Shown piece by piece: positions 1 to 10,980 of a stretch of 64,000 bases of DNA (positions are counted from its first letter, which is position 1; every line of letters starts with the position of its first letter). The notes beneath the pieces are model-generated. The model saw nothing but the letters and a program-made list of their open reading frames with translations. It made no database searches and was not told the origin of the DNA. This DNA comes from Cannabis sativa. Its lineage: Eukaryota > Streptophyta > Magnoliopsida > Rosales > Cannabaceae. The stretch lies in contig NC_083603.1 of the NCBI RefSeq assembly GCF_029168945.1, positions 15,128,001-15,192,000 of the forward strand, given 5' to 3'. Position numbers and translations under genes: made by a program.

Positions 1-175
1 AAAGGATACAAAGGTTAGAGATCTGAGTGGAAGGAGACATTAATTCCGCTGCATCAATGTAAGGTTTTCTTAACTTTATATGTGTTTATTTTATCGTTTT
101 TGAAAGTTCATATTTAGGGTGTTAAACAACATACTTGTGAGTAGATCTAAGATCCTGGTAAAATATTATCCAAAA
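1..175 (+). repeat. 3' end of the copia A 5' LTR
   Basis: The sequence matches 10464-10636 almost base for base. The LTR end reads ccaaaa here, where the other copies read ccaaca, so the terminal CA is mutated. Confidence 0.9.
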
Positions 176-177
176 AC

Positions 178-190
178 TGGCCTCAGAGCC
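178..190 (+). other. Primer-binding site of copia A
   Basis: The bases tggcctcagagcc lie two bases after the LTR end and match the plant initiator-tRNA-Met PBS (tggtatcagagc) with two changes. An identical copy lies at 10639-10651, after the next LTR. Confidence 0.75.
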
Positions 191-3100
191 ATGGTAATTG
201 ATTTGCTTGCAAGAAATTTGGACTTTAAAACGATTGTTTGTTATTTGGATGGTTTCATGTTGTATTGAGTGTTATTTGATGATTGATTGATGTTTGTGAA
301 TTTTCGTGAAAAATAATTGAAATTTTATTTCTAGAATTATTTTTATTGGATAGTATGGTAAAAATTAAGCAAGTTACTTTTTTACAGAACTCAATTTCGA
401 TTTAATTTGAATTAGTTATGATTTTTTGAAGATTAAAAAAAAATCAGGGGTGATGCACTTACATACGCGCGTGGACGAGGGTGTCACCCTCGGACAGCAC
501 GCGTTCAGACAAGTGCTCAACACACCCCATCCGCGCGCGGAAATCATGCAAATCCCCCCTTGTGCCGAGGTTTCTCAGCAGTGCAACTAGTGAGCGCGCG
601 CAGACATGTATGCACATCATACTGTCCGTACAGCTCGCATTTTTTTTCGTTTTTCTTCGATTTTTCATGGATTTAACTTCCGATTTTTTGTGTAGTTTTA
701 TATTCAGACATTTACTATTCCTATTTCAATTCTAATTATCATAATTAAATTAATTAATATTTTTTTAATTTAATTCATGATATTAGTGTAATTTGAATTT
801 GAAAATAGTAAATATCTATCTTTTTGCTTAATTATCTATCTTATTTTTAAATTTGATTATATCTTATCTTATTTTTAAATTTAAGGTCAGATATTCAATT
901 TTTTAAATCAAATATTTTTTTTAAATAATTTGACCTTATTTAAATTTAAAATAAAATAACTATAATCATGATATTTTAAATAGATGTAAGATATTTTGCT
1001 AACTTTTAAATTTTGTGATTTTACTTATTTAAATTAAATTATAAAATCTGAAAAAGATATTTATTTGTCTTATTTAATTTTAATTTAATTTTATTTATAA
1101 AATAACATTTAATTTTTAAAAGTAGTTAGCAAATTTTGAAATGATATTTAGGTTAGTTGAAACCTAATTTTTCAAAATTGTAGGTTTAATTTTAAATATT
1201 TATTTTATTAATAATTTCGAAATTAAATATATATTATATTTTATTTTTATTTTCGAAAATTAAATTTTTTTATTTAGTTATTTTATTTTTGAAATTTATT
1301 TATTTAAAATTAAATAAATACAGCATCCAACTATCCAGCTAACCTTGTTGTAGGAGTATGTGTTTTAGCTTGTTTGTAAGTTTTTAAAACCTATTATTGC
1401 TTGATTGCAAATAGCCATGATTAACTTGTTGACAGATCCAATGATCTGATTTTAACTCATGGTTCTCTTGGTCAAGTAAATAATTTGTAACAGGTATAAT
1501 TTTCACAATCTTCTTTCATCTGTGTATGACCTAGCAACATGATAAGACCCATCCAAATGTGTGCCTGTGTGAGTCTATATGTTTATTTTATTATATAGAT
1601 GCATATAGGTTGTTGCTAAATAAAATGTCACATCCTGATAAATTTTATTTAGGTCCATTTAGTTTTTGGACCTATTCAATTAATAACAGCTATTTATTTT
1701 AAGGTTAAATTCCTCTCTTTTAGGCCTTGTGTGAGAGTTGGGAGCCATAGAAGTGGGTACGACATACTAAACCCAGCACCCCCTCACATGAACTACCCCA
1801 ATTGTGAAGGCCCATTTGCCTGATTTGAATAACTGTGCTAGGTTAATTAAATTAGTTTAACCTAATAAAATTGAATTAGCAACATAATTAACTTTTAAAA
1901 TATATGAAATTTATTTTCATTTTTAATATTTTAAAGTTAATTTTAAGAAAAACACTTTTAGTTTTAGATATTATTTCTAGACAAACTATTTCTATTTTTC
2001 TTGTATTTAATTAAATAAAGAATTTTAACTAACTAGATTCTTTCTGGAGCTTATTTAATTAAATATTCCTATTTAAGTTATAAATTAGTTATTTTAACTG
2101 ATTTTTTATATGTAACTTAAATTTGAATATTTTATTTAAAGTTAAAATTAAGTTGAGGAATTTTAGGCATTAGTTATTAAAGATTCTTAAGATATTTTTT
2201 TTAAGTTAGTTTTAAACTTAAAATGGAATATTTTTCAAATTAAGTGGTTACAACTTAATTTTTGATATTTAATTAAATTTAAATTTGAAAATATTTAAGT
2301 TCTAAATTTTTTATTTCTACACAACTTAAATTAGATATTTTTCAAATTTTTGTTGAAAAGATACTTAGTCAAATAAGATATTTTCTAGATAGTTATTTCT
2401 AGACTACTTATTATTTCTAATATTCAATAGGAAAATATTATACATTGTGAAATTAATTATTTAAATAATTAATTTTGGTACAATTTTATTTAAGTATATT
2501 TTTTCCTAGTATTAAACTAGAAATTAATAATTAAGCTTTCTCTACATTTAATTATTCATTTCTTGAATATAATACATTTAATTAAATTGAAAAATTAAAT
2601 ATCTAAGTTGAGTTTCATCATGATACTTAAATATTTATTTTTCATGACACTTAATTAAATAGAAAATTATTTTTAGGTTAAAATTTAATTTTTCAACTTA
2701 AATTTAAATAATTTTCAAAATATATTTTTTCTTTATTTTATTAATCAATTTCGAAATTGCATTTTATTTATGCAAGATGATTTTAAATTTATCTTGAAAA
2801 ATAGATTAAGTTGTAAATTAATTATTTATTTTAATTAATTCTTTGACCAACTTAAATCGATGATTTTTTCATTTATTGATTAATTTAAAATAAATGAATT
2901 AAAGTATATTATTAGAAATTGAATTAATTAGTCAAAAGAAAATCTAAATAGGTGATATTTTTGTTTGAAGTATTTTTTCTAAGTATTTATTGTTTAGTAT
3001 TTTCAAAAATTAGTATAATTTTATACTTTCTTTTTCAAAATACAATAAATATATTCTTATGAAAATTTTTTTAAGTTGCTAATTAATTTAAATTAATACA

Positions 3101-3826
3101 ACTTAAATTAATTTTTCTTAATATTTATATTCAAAATTACTACTAAGATGAAAATAATTCATTTTATTTCAATCACCATCTAAGTATAATTTTATAAATA
3201 TTAAATTAAATTCTTATTTAGAATTTTAATTCTACATTCGATATTTAATGAATATATTTATTAGAATAATAAAGAAAATACATTTTAAAGAATGAGCTTT
3301 ATTATTATTAAGATATTCGATCTCCATTGTTGGTTTTACATCGTGTTTGTTTTAGTGAGTAATCCTCCCTAATGGAGGAACGTTCATTAGCAATTTCGCA
3401 CCGTTTAATCTCGAAAGATAAGTAGTTTTGTAAGTGTTTTATATGGTATGGATCACCCTAATGGTGGAGACCATATTTGACTTGCAAATTACGAAACAAT
3501 GGTAGAAGCTCATAAGATAGAATAGCCTTGACTCTCGCCTAAACGGGACAACGCTGGATTCCAATCTTGATCAAATAAAAGGTTGCTAGAATGTTTAACA
3601 TTTTAGATGAGCTGACAACTCTATTCAATAGATGGTAGCTTTGACTCTCGCCTAAACGGGACACTGATATCAGTTTGTTGAAAAACCTTGGAAATTATTT
3701 AGGATTGTATTTTTTTAGTATTTTCTCTTATCATTCCTACATGCTATGTGCTTATAATTTCTGAATTGATTTTGTGTTAAACCATTATTGATTTCTATTT
3801 ATTATTTTGTAGTATCCTGTATAACC
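191..3826 (+). other. Long AT-rich untranslated leader of copia A
   Basis: No coding region is visible. Bases 191-460 and 460-640 are shared with the second leader copy at 10652-10980. From about 730 to 3300 the sequence is extremely AT-rich with short, degenerate A/T motifs. From 3330 to 3680 there are two imperfect repeats containing the phrase ctctcgcctaaacgggaca (around 3530 and 3640) and two copies of a ccctaatgg(a/t)gga phrase (around 3367 and 3457). The AT-rich middle could be a further unrecognised insertion or simply decayed leader. Confidence 0.6.
477..491. other. Short GC-rich hairpin in the retroelement leader
   Basis: A 7-bp inverted repeat with a one-base loop (gagggtg-t-caccctc) sits in a GC-rich block of about 180 bp (460-640) inside otherwise AT-rich leader. 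The same hairpin is kept in the second leader copy at 10937-10951. Its position between PBS and gag would suit a dimerisation or packaging structure, which is inference only. Confidence 0.4.
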
Positions 3827-4595
3827 ATGATGAATTCCATGTTATCACTGTTGACTAAAAATAAGCTAAATGGATCTAACTTTCCTAAATGGAATGAGAA
3901 CATTAACATTGCTCTCATAGGAGAAAGTGCCTTGTTTGTGTTAACTGAGCCGTCTCCTGAAGTGCCGGGGGATAATGCATCCAAAGCTGTGAAAGAAAAG
4001 TATGAGCGTTGGCAGAAAGCAAATGACAAAGCTCTATACTTTATGCTTTCCAGCATTAAAACCCGGTTTTCTAAAACTGAAAAGGCTACTGAAGTAATGA
4101 CGAAGTTAACTGAGCTATCCGGTAGGGCATCTCTTCAGTCTCGCTTTGACGCGACTAAGAAGTACATCAATGCACGGATAGAACCCCATTAAAACGTGCG
4201 TGATCATGTTCTCCTCATGGCAAGTTATTTCCAAGAAGCCCAAGATCATAGTGCTGAAATGGATCATACTACTCAAGTAAGCCTTATCTTGAATAGTCTG
4301 ACTCCAGCATTTCTGCCCTATACATCAAATTATGTCATGAATAAGAAGGACATAGACTTTCATGAGTTAGTCAATGACCTTCAGACTTATGAAAATTTGA
4401 TTGGAAGACCAAAGAAGCAAGGGAGTAAGCCTCAAAATTCTGGGAATGGTAATGGGATGGTCAAACCTGAAGCAAATGTTGCCTCTGCTTCTAAACCCAA
4501 ATCGAAGAAGAAGTGGAAAAACACCAAGAAGCGTGCAAAAGCCATGAAAAGCAAAAAGGCTGCTGCTTCTGGTGATGCTACACTTAAAGGAAAGT

Positions 4596-5028
4596 TGTGA
4601 CAGTCAGTAGTCCCGTGATTCGTAAGGGGAAACACCGGGTAAGCTGTGCAATCCCACACCGCCTGGGGAAGGTCAAGTGGGATGATTCTGAGACTGTGTA
4701 GGTATGGGACTACACAGTTGAATAGAGCTTAAATGGATTGATTGGTACTACCTATGTCAACAAGGTGCATCTTGTTTTTCGGTAGCCCATCTCGAAAGAA
4801 CTCCACAGTTAAGCGTGCTTGGCTTGGGGTAATTTAAGGATGGGTGACCTCCTGGGAAGTTTTCCCAGGAAGCGTGCGAGTGAGGACAAAGCACGCTGAA
4901 AACACTCGTGTTGGTCTGTAGGGTCAGTCATCAATCCAGGAAGCAGCCAGAGTGGCGTACTCGTGTATAAGAGCCATTCATTCCGTGGGTGTAAGGGCCC
5001 AATGGAGGCTTGAAGCGGGGACGTTACA
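4596..5028 (+). repeat. Cassandra LTR 1 (outer, 433 bp)
   Basis: It starts tgtgacag and ends gttaca. It differs from LTR 4 at one visible position (gattcg against gatccg near base 25 of the LTR). Confidence 0.92.
4763..4864 (+). promoter_or_regulatory. 5S-rRNA-derived segment of LTR 1 with Pol III box A and box C
   Basis: From ggtgcatc onward the sequence tracks plant 5S rRNA. It includes an exact box A (agttaagcgtgc, about 4808-4819) and an exact box C region (ggatgggtgacctcctggga, about 4838-4857). These are the internal control regions used by RNA polymerase III on 5S genes. The middle of the 5S-like region is diverged (tttcggtagcccatctcgaaa). Confidence 0.88.
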
Positions 5029-5100
5029 AATGGTATCAGAGCCTTGACCCAGCCGGAAGTGTGGTCGACGAGGACGTCGGACCCCGTAAAGGGGGGTGAT
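5029..5100 (+). other. Cassandra internal domain 1 (PBS to polypurine tract)
   Basis: It is 72 bp and starts with the PBS tggtatcagagcc at 5031. It ends in the G-rich tract cgtaaaggggggtgat just before LTR 2. Internal domains 2 (5532-5604) and 3 (6368-6439) are nearly the same but read cgtaaggcggggtgat. Confidence 0.88.
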
Positions 5101-5531
5101 TGTGACAGTCAGTAGTCCCGTGATCCGTAAGGGGAAACACCGGGTAAGCTGTGCAATCCCACACCGCCTGGGGAAGGTCAAGTGGGATGATTCTGAGACT
5201 GTGTAGGTATGGGACTACACAGTTGAATAGAGCTTAAATGGATTGATTGGTACTACCTACATCAAGGTGCATCTTGTTTTTCGGTAGCCCATCTCGAAAG
5301 AACTCCACAGTTAAGCGTGCTTGGCCTGGAGCAATTTCAAGGATGGGTGACCTCCTAGGAAGTTTTCCCAGGATGCGTGTGAGTGAGGACAAAGCACGCT
5401 GGAAACACTCGTGTTGGTCTGTAGGGTCAGTCATCAATCCAGGAAGCAGCCAGAGTGTCGTACTCGTGTATAAGAGCCATTCATTCCGTGGGTGTAAGGG
5501 CCCAATGGAGGCTTGAAGCGGGGACGTTACA
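5101..5531 (+). repeat. Cassandra LTR 2 (inner, 431 bp, diverged)
   Basis: The boundaries match LTR 1. It has variants absent from both outer LTRs: acctacatcaagg, ggcctggagcaatttcaagg, cctcctaggaag, ggatgcgtgtgag and agagtgtcg. The 5S-like part is 5266-5365, with box A intact and one change in box C. Confidence 0.92.
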
Positions 5532-5604
5532 AAATGGTATCAGAGCCTTGACCCAGCCGGAAGTGTGGTCGACGAGGACGTCGGACCCCGTAAGGCGGGG
5601 TGAT

Positions 5605-6367
5605 TGTGACAGTCAGTAGTCCCGTGATCCGTAAGGGGAAACACCGGGTAAGCTGTGCAATCCCACACCGCCTGGGGAAGGTCAAGTGGGATGATTCTGA
5701 GACTGTGTAGGTATGGGACTACACAGTTGAATAGTGCTTAAATGGATTGATTGGTACTACCTATGTCAACAAGGTGCATCTTGTTTTTCGGTAGCCCATC
5801 TCGAAAGAACTCCACAGTTAAGCGTGAAGCGAGGACGTTGAATCCCCTTGTCTAGTCTCTCTAGTCCCCTGAAAGTAACCTTAGGGGGGGCAAGTAGATA
5901 AGATTGAGTATGAAATCGTGGATACACAAGCCCTGATCCACTCACACTATCTAGAGGTGAAACCAAACCGCTCGCAAAGATCCTCAATATATCAGAAGAT
6001 ATCAAATTGGATATCTCTTCCTTTTCTGCTCCCCTTATACTTTCTCGAATTCTTCCGGAGAAGCCTTTTCTTGGTTTAATCTCCTCTTCAGCTTCTCCCT
6101 TTCTGGATCTAGGTAGAAAACGGGCTTCTTTTCTTCTTTTAAATGATGACGACCAAGCCCCCGGTTACACCAAAGCACACCACACCTGAGAAAACTGTAC
6201 TATAGCTTCCGATTTGGTGAAATCAAAAATCTCGTATAGAGAACAAACACCTGAGAAGGCGAAATAAACAGAAAAAGCTGACTGAGTGTTGTGTTCATTA
6301 ATGCCCAAAGACTCCCATGTTTTTCTTGGTTGGACCAACAATGGAGGCTTGAAGCGAGGACGTTACA
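5605..6367 (+). repeat. Cassandra LTR 3 (inner), interrupted by foreign DNA
   Basis: The LTR head (5605 to about 5825) stops inside box A at gttaagcgtg. LTR sequence returns only for the last 29 bases (6339-6367). Everything between is unrelated to Cassandra, so box C and the 3' half of the LTR are missing. Confidence 0.88.
5825..6350. other. Foreign segment captured inside Cassandra LTR 3
   Basis: About 510-525 bp with a base composition unlike both Cassandra and the host element. A 15-bp direct repeat, tgaagcgaggacgtt, lies at each edge (5825-5839 and 6350-6364); the second copy is part of the normal LTR tail. Short open frames (79 aa on minus, 60 aa on plus) show no family I recognise. 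Origin from organelle DNA or a host transcript is possible but untested. Confidence 0.7.
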
Positions 6368-6439
6368 AATGGTATCAGAGCCTTGACCCAGCCGGAAGTG
6401 TGGTCGACGAGGACGTCGGACCCCGTAAGGCGGGGTGAT

Positions 6440-6872
6440 TGTGACAGTCAGTAGTCCCGTGATCCGTAAGGGGAAACACCGGGTAAGCTGTGCAATCCCA
6501 CACCGCCTGGGGAAGGTCAAGTGGGATGATTCTGAGACTGTGTAGGTATGGGACTACACAGTTGAATAGAGCTTAAATGGATTGATTGGTACTACCTATG
6601 TCAACAAGGTGCATCTTGTTTTTCGGTAGCCCATCTCGAAAGAACTCCACAGTTAAGCGTGCTTGGCTTGGGGTAATTTAAGGATGGGTGACCTCCTGGG
6701 AAGTTTTCCCAGGAAGCGTGCGAGTGAGGACAAAGCACGCTGAAAACACTCGTGTTGGTCTGTAGGGTCAGTCATCAATCCAGGAAGCAGCCAGAGTGGC
6801 GTACTCGTGTATAAGAGCCATTCATTCCGTGGGTGTAAGGGCCCAATGGAGGCTTGAAGCGGGGACGTTACA
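6440..6872 (+). repeat. Cassandra LTR 4 (outer, 433 bp)
   Basis: It matches LTR 1 at all but one position and has the same ends. Its 5S-like part is 6608-6704, with intact box A and box C. Confidence 0.92.
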
Positions 6873-6918
6873 AAAGTGTTTCTACTGCAATGAGAAAGGT
6901 CATTGGAAACCCCAGTGT

Positions 6919-8749
6919 CCTAAACTTCTTGCAAAGAAACAAGGTATTTCTTTCTATAAACTTTAAGAGTTTCAATGAATTATTATCCAATTGGATTTAT
7001 GATTCTGGACTAACTTTGTTTATTTGTTTCTTCTTCTTATAGGCCAAGCTACTTGAACTCAGATGAGTTGGATCGGAAAGCTGGACCAAGGGTAAAGTTG
7101 TCCAAGATGAAGATGAAGCTCTTTTATCTATTTTTTGAATTAATTGTTTTAGTTTAAAGACAATTTGGATTTCGAATTTTAGTTAGGGATATTTATCCCT
7201 GTTTTTCTCATATTGTTGCAATATATTTTTATTTTTATTTTTAATAAAGCTTATTTTATTTTCGAATTTCAAACCAATTGTAATTTATGAGATTGAGCTT
7301 CATTTACTTTATCTTAAACACAATTACCACATTATATTTATATGTTTGTATGTGTAAGTGTTTTTATTATTGATGCAAATTCTATAATATTTACAACTCT
7401 TCATAGAGTTATATTAAATAAAACTAGAAATTATTTCTATGTTTATTAATAATTGTTAATTCTAATACAATTATTAAGAATTTGTTTAATAAAAGGATCT
7501 TTTGATCTGATAGGGGTGGAGAAAAGTTAAGAAAACTATGCAGTTCAACGATCTTTTATATCTAATGAACTCTAGATAGTATTCAACTCCACATAAACTC
7601 TATAACACTTAGAGAATCATGATCTTTACAACCTTTAGGGGTGGATCATAATCTCTATATACTTAGGGTTGGAGTTAATCCACAATACCCTATGTAACAC
7701 ATATTTTCTTTAAACATGAAAGTAATATAATGACTTAGCTATTATCCATATAAATCCTTGATCTTGATTGTATGTTCCAATTCGTTTTACTGTTATAGTA
7801 AAAGTTTTATACCTATAAAAATTCTTTGATAATGTTTCACACTACCTTAATTGAGTGGGAGAATTTTAAAATTCTTTACCCATCTTCATTAGGTTGACAC
7901 TTGTGATAGGAACTTGAGAACATTTCTGAAAAGCAAATCTAACCATTCATGTGGATAGATATAACTTATCAGAATTATGAGAATAAGATACAAGAACTCT
8001 AGTTCAGTCTATTCGAATGACTTGAACTATGAATTCTTAATCCTCATAAAATTTTATGGTATCTTAATTTTGATTACTTAATCTCTGGCATGTATTTTTC
8101 ACTTCAAATACTAGTCTGCTATGTTGATGACTTAGTCTTAACTTAAAGTTTCAGACTAATAAGTCACAACTAGATAACTCTCCAAACAATAAAGAGGTTA
8201 AATGCATTATTTAACCAGACATCTGCTATTGAGTGGGAGCTATCTGAGATGTAATCAAATAAGGAACATTAGAAGATATTCAAGAAAGGTTTATGAAAGT
8301 GATCTATATGTTAGATATTAAGGAACTGTATATCAGTTATCCTTGTATCTCACCAACTCATTCGAAAATTATGAGATGGCGGTTACTTTTGGGGTGGAGG
8401 AATTATTCTATAATAATTCAAGCTCTACCAGAGAAGATTTATAACTTTGTAAATTTGAAATTGCCAGAAAGTTATTTTACTGAAGAAAATTCTACGCTGT
8501 ATTATCTCAATTCCATATTTTAAAATATGAGAGATAAGTCTTTTGTTCATTCAGTTGTACTTTAAAACAGTAAGATTTCAGTATCCCTTGATGAGTAAAG
8601 CATATAATAAAGGATGTTTTGATAAATGTATTTATGAACTAGTTTCCAGAAGTTTGGGTGGATTCAAATATACTACACTTGATCTAAAGATCAAGACATC
8701 AGATTGACTTATTTGCACACTTTGTTTTATGTTAGTGCAAGTGGGAGTT
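6919..8749 (+). other. Non-coding 3' internal part of copia A
   Basis: No frame over 76 codons is present and I see no pol motif. A WIYDSG phrase in a 62-codon frame (about 6990) might be a trace of an aspartic protease DSG site, but nothing around it supports this. Two phrases with the core taggggtgga (about 7512 and 7639) recur. The tract caagtgggagt (8738-8748) directly before the 3' LTR is the polypurine tract. Confidence 0.6.
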
Positions 8750-10636
8750 TGTTGGGTTTTATGCCCTAAATAAAACTCTTTACAATCTGATTAGTTATCA
8801 ATATAAGAAATTTGAAGTGATTTATGTTTGCATGAATTTTACATGCTAATGGTTTAATATGTTTATTACATTTATACACAAAATCAGTTAAATCCAGATC
8901 ATATGTTTATTCACAATTACAGTATCGTCAACACAGTGGAATGTGATTGTGATCATATGAATCAAAAGACTAAGTCCCTGTTTCATCAGTGTTTTGGATT
9001 TACACTAATGTGATAATCAGCGATGATGTGTACTTACACTTGGAGTAAGTGTTATGTTCTTTCCAGGACATTAGTAAAGTATACTAGTTTCGAATGTATG
9101 GAGTATACATTGGACTGGACCGATAATGCAACTTAGTTAAGATATTATAAACTTACCGTTATATCTTTCCTAGTCAATATCAGTAGTTGATCTTAAGATT
9201 AAAAGAATCTAAATCCTGATGTTCTTAGGCTCAACTCAAGAGTACTATTCATGTTCTTTGATTTATTAGTTAAGCCTACTTTTGGGTCAGGGTGATACGT
9301 ATATTTTGGGAACATGATAGTATGATTGAGTGGGAGTGTTGAACATAAATATGGAACCTATAGCTTCTACTGGTGTATAGAAGTCAAGTGATGATTCCCT
9401 TCGAGCTTAGCAAATAAAAGTAAATGGATGAGCTCTTGTTTAAGTGACTAATTCTTAGATCACTAAACATCATTTACAGGTAGCTAAGTGTTTTAAGGGG
9501 CAAAATACATTGAGGGGTGAGAACGGTAAAATTATCCCATCTCGATGTAAATCATCTATATAGAGGATCTTTGATCACAATAAGATTATAAAAATGGTTA
9601 AATGAGATAGCATATCTATATCGTGGAACATATAATATGCTCTATATAAGTCTGAGAGTGCAATTCTAAGTTCTAAGAGTGGATTCAACGAAGAATTAAT
9701 AAGTAGGAATTTACTTAGTAAATTCGGTTCACTTATTGGAAGCTCAGCATATAGATCCATGGTCCCCATTCTAGTTGAGAATATACTGCTTGTAAGACTC
9801 AATAATTGATTTGTGATTAATCAATTATAATTCTATAGTTAGACTATGTCTGATTTGTGAATTTTCACTAAGCAGGGGCGAAATTGTAAAGAAAAGAGAT
9901 TCTAGGTTTATTTATTTATTAATGGACTTTATATGTCTAATTAATAATTCAATTAAATGACAATATTATTTCATAGTCTATTTTAGTTATTAAATAATTA
10001 GTTTTGGCATTTAAATGGTTAGAATTAGAAAATTGGCGTTTTTGAGAAAATTGAAATAAAATTTGTGAAAACTGCAAAACCAAGTGGGGCCCATTACACA
10101 CACCATGGCCGGCCACTTAAAGTGGATTTTCAAATTGATATTTTCATTATTTTAATGCCAAATAATTCATAACCTAAACCTAGTAGTTGCCTATAAATAG
10201 AAAGTGATGACTCAGTCAAAATCATAACTTTCACATAATCTTCTGACAGAAAATTCTCTCTTCAGAAAAACTGAGCCTTCCCTTTTTCTATTCTTTGGCC
10301 GAACCTCTCTCTCTTTTCTTCTTCTAAATTTTGAACCTTTGTGATAGAGTAAGTGCCCACACACAGCAAGTGGTAACTCAATCATAGATTGGAAGACTGT
10401 GAAGGATCACAAACAAAGAGAAGGACATTCGGGCTCAGATCTTGATAATACTCTGCGACAGAAAGGATACAAAGGTTAGAGATCTGAGTGGAAGGAGACA
10501 TTAATTCCGCTACATCAATGTAAGGTTTTCTTAACTTTATATGTGTTTATTTTATCGTTTTAGAAAGTTCATATTTAGGGTGTTAAACAACATACTTGTG
10601 AGTAGATCTAAAATCATAGTAAAATAATATCCAACA
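8750..10636 (+). repeat. Copia A 3' LTR (1887 bp)
   Basis: It begins tgttgg and ends ccaaca, a short inverted terminal repeat. A TATA-like ctataaatag lies at 10191-10200 and is kept in every copy of this family in the window. The length agrees with the solo LTRs elsewhere (1882 and 1879 bp). Confidence 0.92.
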
Positions 10637-10980
10637 ACTGGCCTCAGAGCCATGGTAATTGATTTGCTTGCAAGAAATTCGGACTTTATAACGATTGTTT
10701 CTTATTTGGATGGTTACATGTTGTATTGAGTGTTATTTGATGATTGATTGATGTTTGTGAATTTTCGTGAAAAATATTTGAAATTTTCTTTCTGGAATTA
10801 TTTTTATTGGATAGTATGGAAACAATTAAGCAAGTTACTTTTTTACAGAACTCAATTTCGATTTAATTTGAATTAGTTATGATTTTTTGAAGATTAAAAA
10901 AAAATCAGGGGTGATGCACTTACATACGCGCGCGGACGAGGGTGTCACCCTCGGACAGCACGCGTTCAGACAAGTGCTCG
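10637..10980 (+). mobile_element. Second, truncated copia A leader
   Basis: It repeats 176-514, including PBS, GC-rich block and hairpin, directly after the LTR. Homology ends abruptly at about 10980, where a related but different LTR starts in its interior. Confidence 0.85.

Larger units (their letters stand above)
4596..6872 (+). mobile_element. Tetrameric Cassandra TRIM (four 5S-bearing LTRs, three short internals)
   Basis: Cassandra is a known class of non-autonomous miniature retrotransposon whose LTRs contain 5S-rRNA-derived sequence. Here four LTR copies (4596-5028, 5101-5531, 5605-6367 with an insert, 6440-6872) alternate with three internal domains of 72-73 bp. Each internal domain begins with a tRNA-Met PBS (tggtatcagagcc, two or three bases after the LTR) and ends in a G-rich tract before the next LTR. 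The 5-bp TSD aaagt lies at 4591-4595 and 6873-6877, so the whole array behaves as one insertion. The outer LTRs differ at only one base in 433, while the second LTR differs from them at many sites. There are no genes in it, so mobility depended on other elements' enzymes. Confidence 0.93.
3827..6918 (+). pseudogene. Decayed copia-type gag, split by Cassandra
   Basis: The start at 3827 (two adjacent ATG codons) opens a capsid-like protein with an LNGSNFPKWNENI segment near residue 13 and a YERWQKAND segment, both typical of UBN2-class copia gag. An in-frame TAA at 4190-4192 breaks the frame, which continues unchanged to 4594 through a Lys-rich, Ser/Gly-rich linker. The Cassandra insertion then intervenes. 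The frame resumes at 6877-6918 as a CCHC zinc knuckle with the spacing CX2CX4HX4C (CFYC...GH...C). Skipping the insert and one copy of the TSD leaves the reading frame exactly intact, which shows that gag was continuous when Cassandra landed. Coding decays into stops soon after the knuckle. Confidence 0.85.
1..10636 (+). mobile_element. gag-only Ty1/copia-type LTR retrotransposon (copia A), 5' LTR cut by window edge
   Basis: The first 175 bases match the last part of the LTR at 8750-10636, so they are the end of a 5' LTR. A primer-binding site follows the LTR end, a decayed gag lies at 3827-6918, and a purine-rich tract precedes the 3' LTR. I find no reverse transcriptase, integrase or RNase H anywhere between gag and the 3' LTR, so the element is non-autonomous and needed pol proteins from a relative. 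Gag resembles the copia-type gag polypeptide (UBN2/DUF4219 class). Its AT-rich leader of about 3.6 kb is unusually long. A Cassandra TRIM is inserted in gag. Other copies of the same LTR family are solo LTRs at 44310-46191 and 49764-51642. The 5' flank is outside the window, so no TSD can be tested. Confidence 0.85.

Noticed and set aside
4763..6704. Tandem 5S rRNA genes
   Set aside because: The 5S-like part lies inside LTRs with TG/CA ends, PBS and TSD, and its middle is diverged from 5S rRNA, so it is Cassandra and not an rDNA array.
6990..7030. WIYDSG as an active protease site of copia A
   Set aside because: One short match in a frame without flanking protease sequence is not enough; mentioned only as a possible trace.
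9575..9802. 75-codon minus-strand frame in the copia A LTR, also present at 45135-45362
   Set aside because: It is conserved only because the LTR is. In the diverged LTR at 49764-51642 the matching frame is full of stops, so there is no coding selection.
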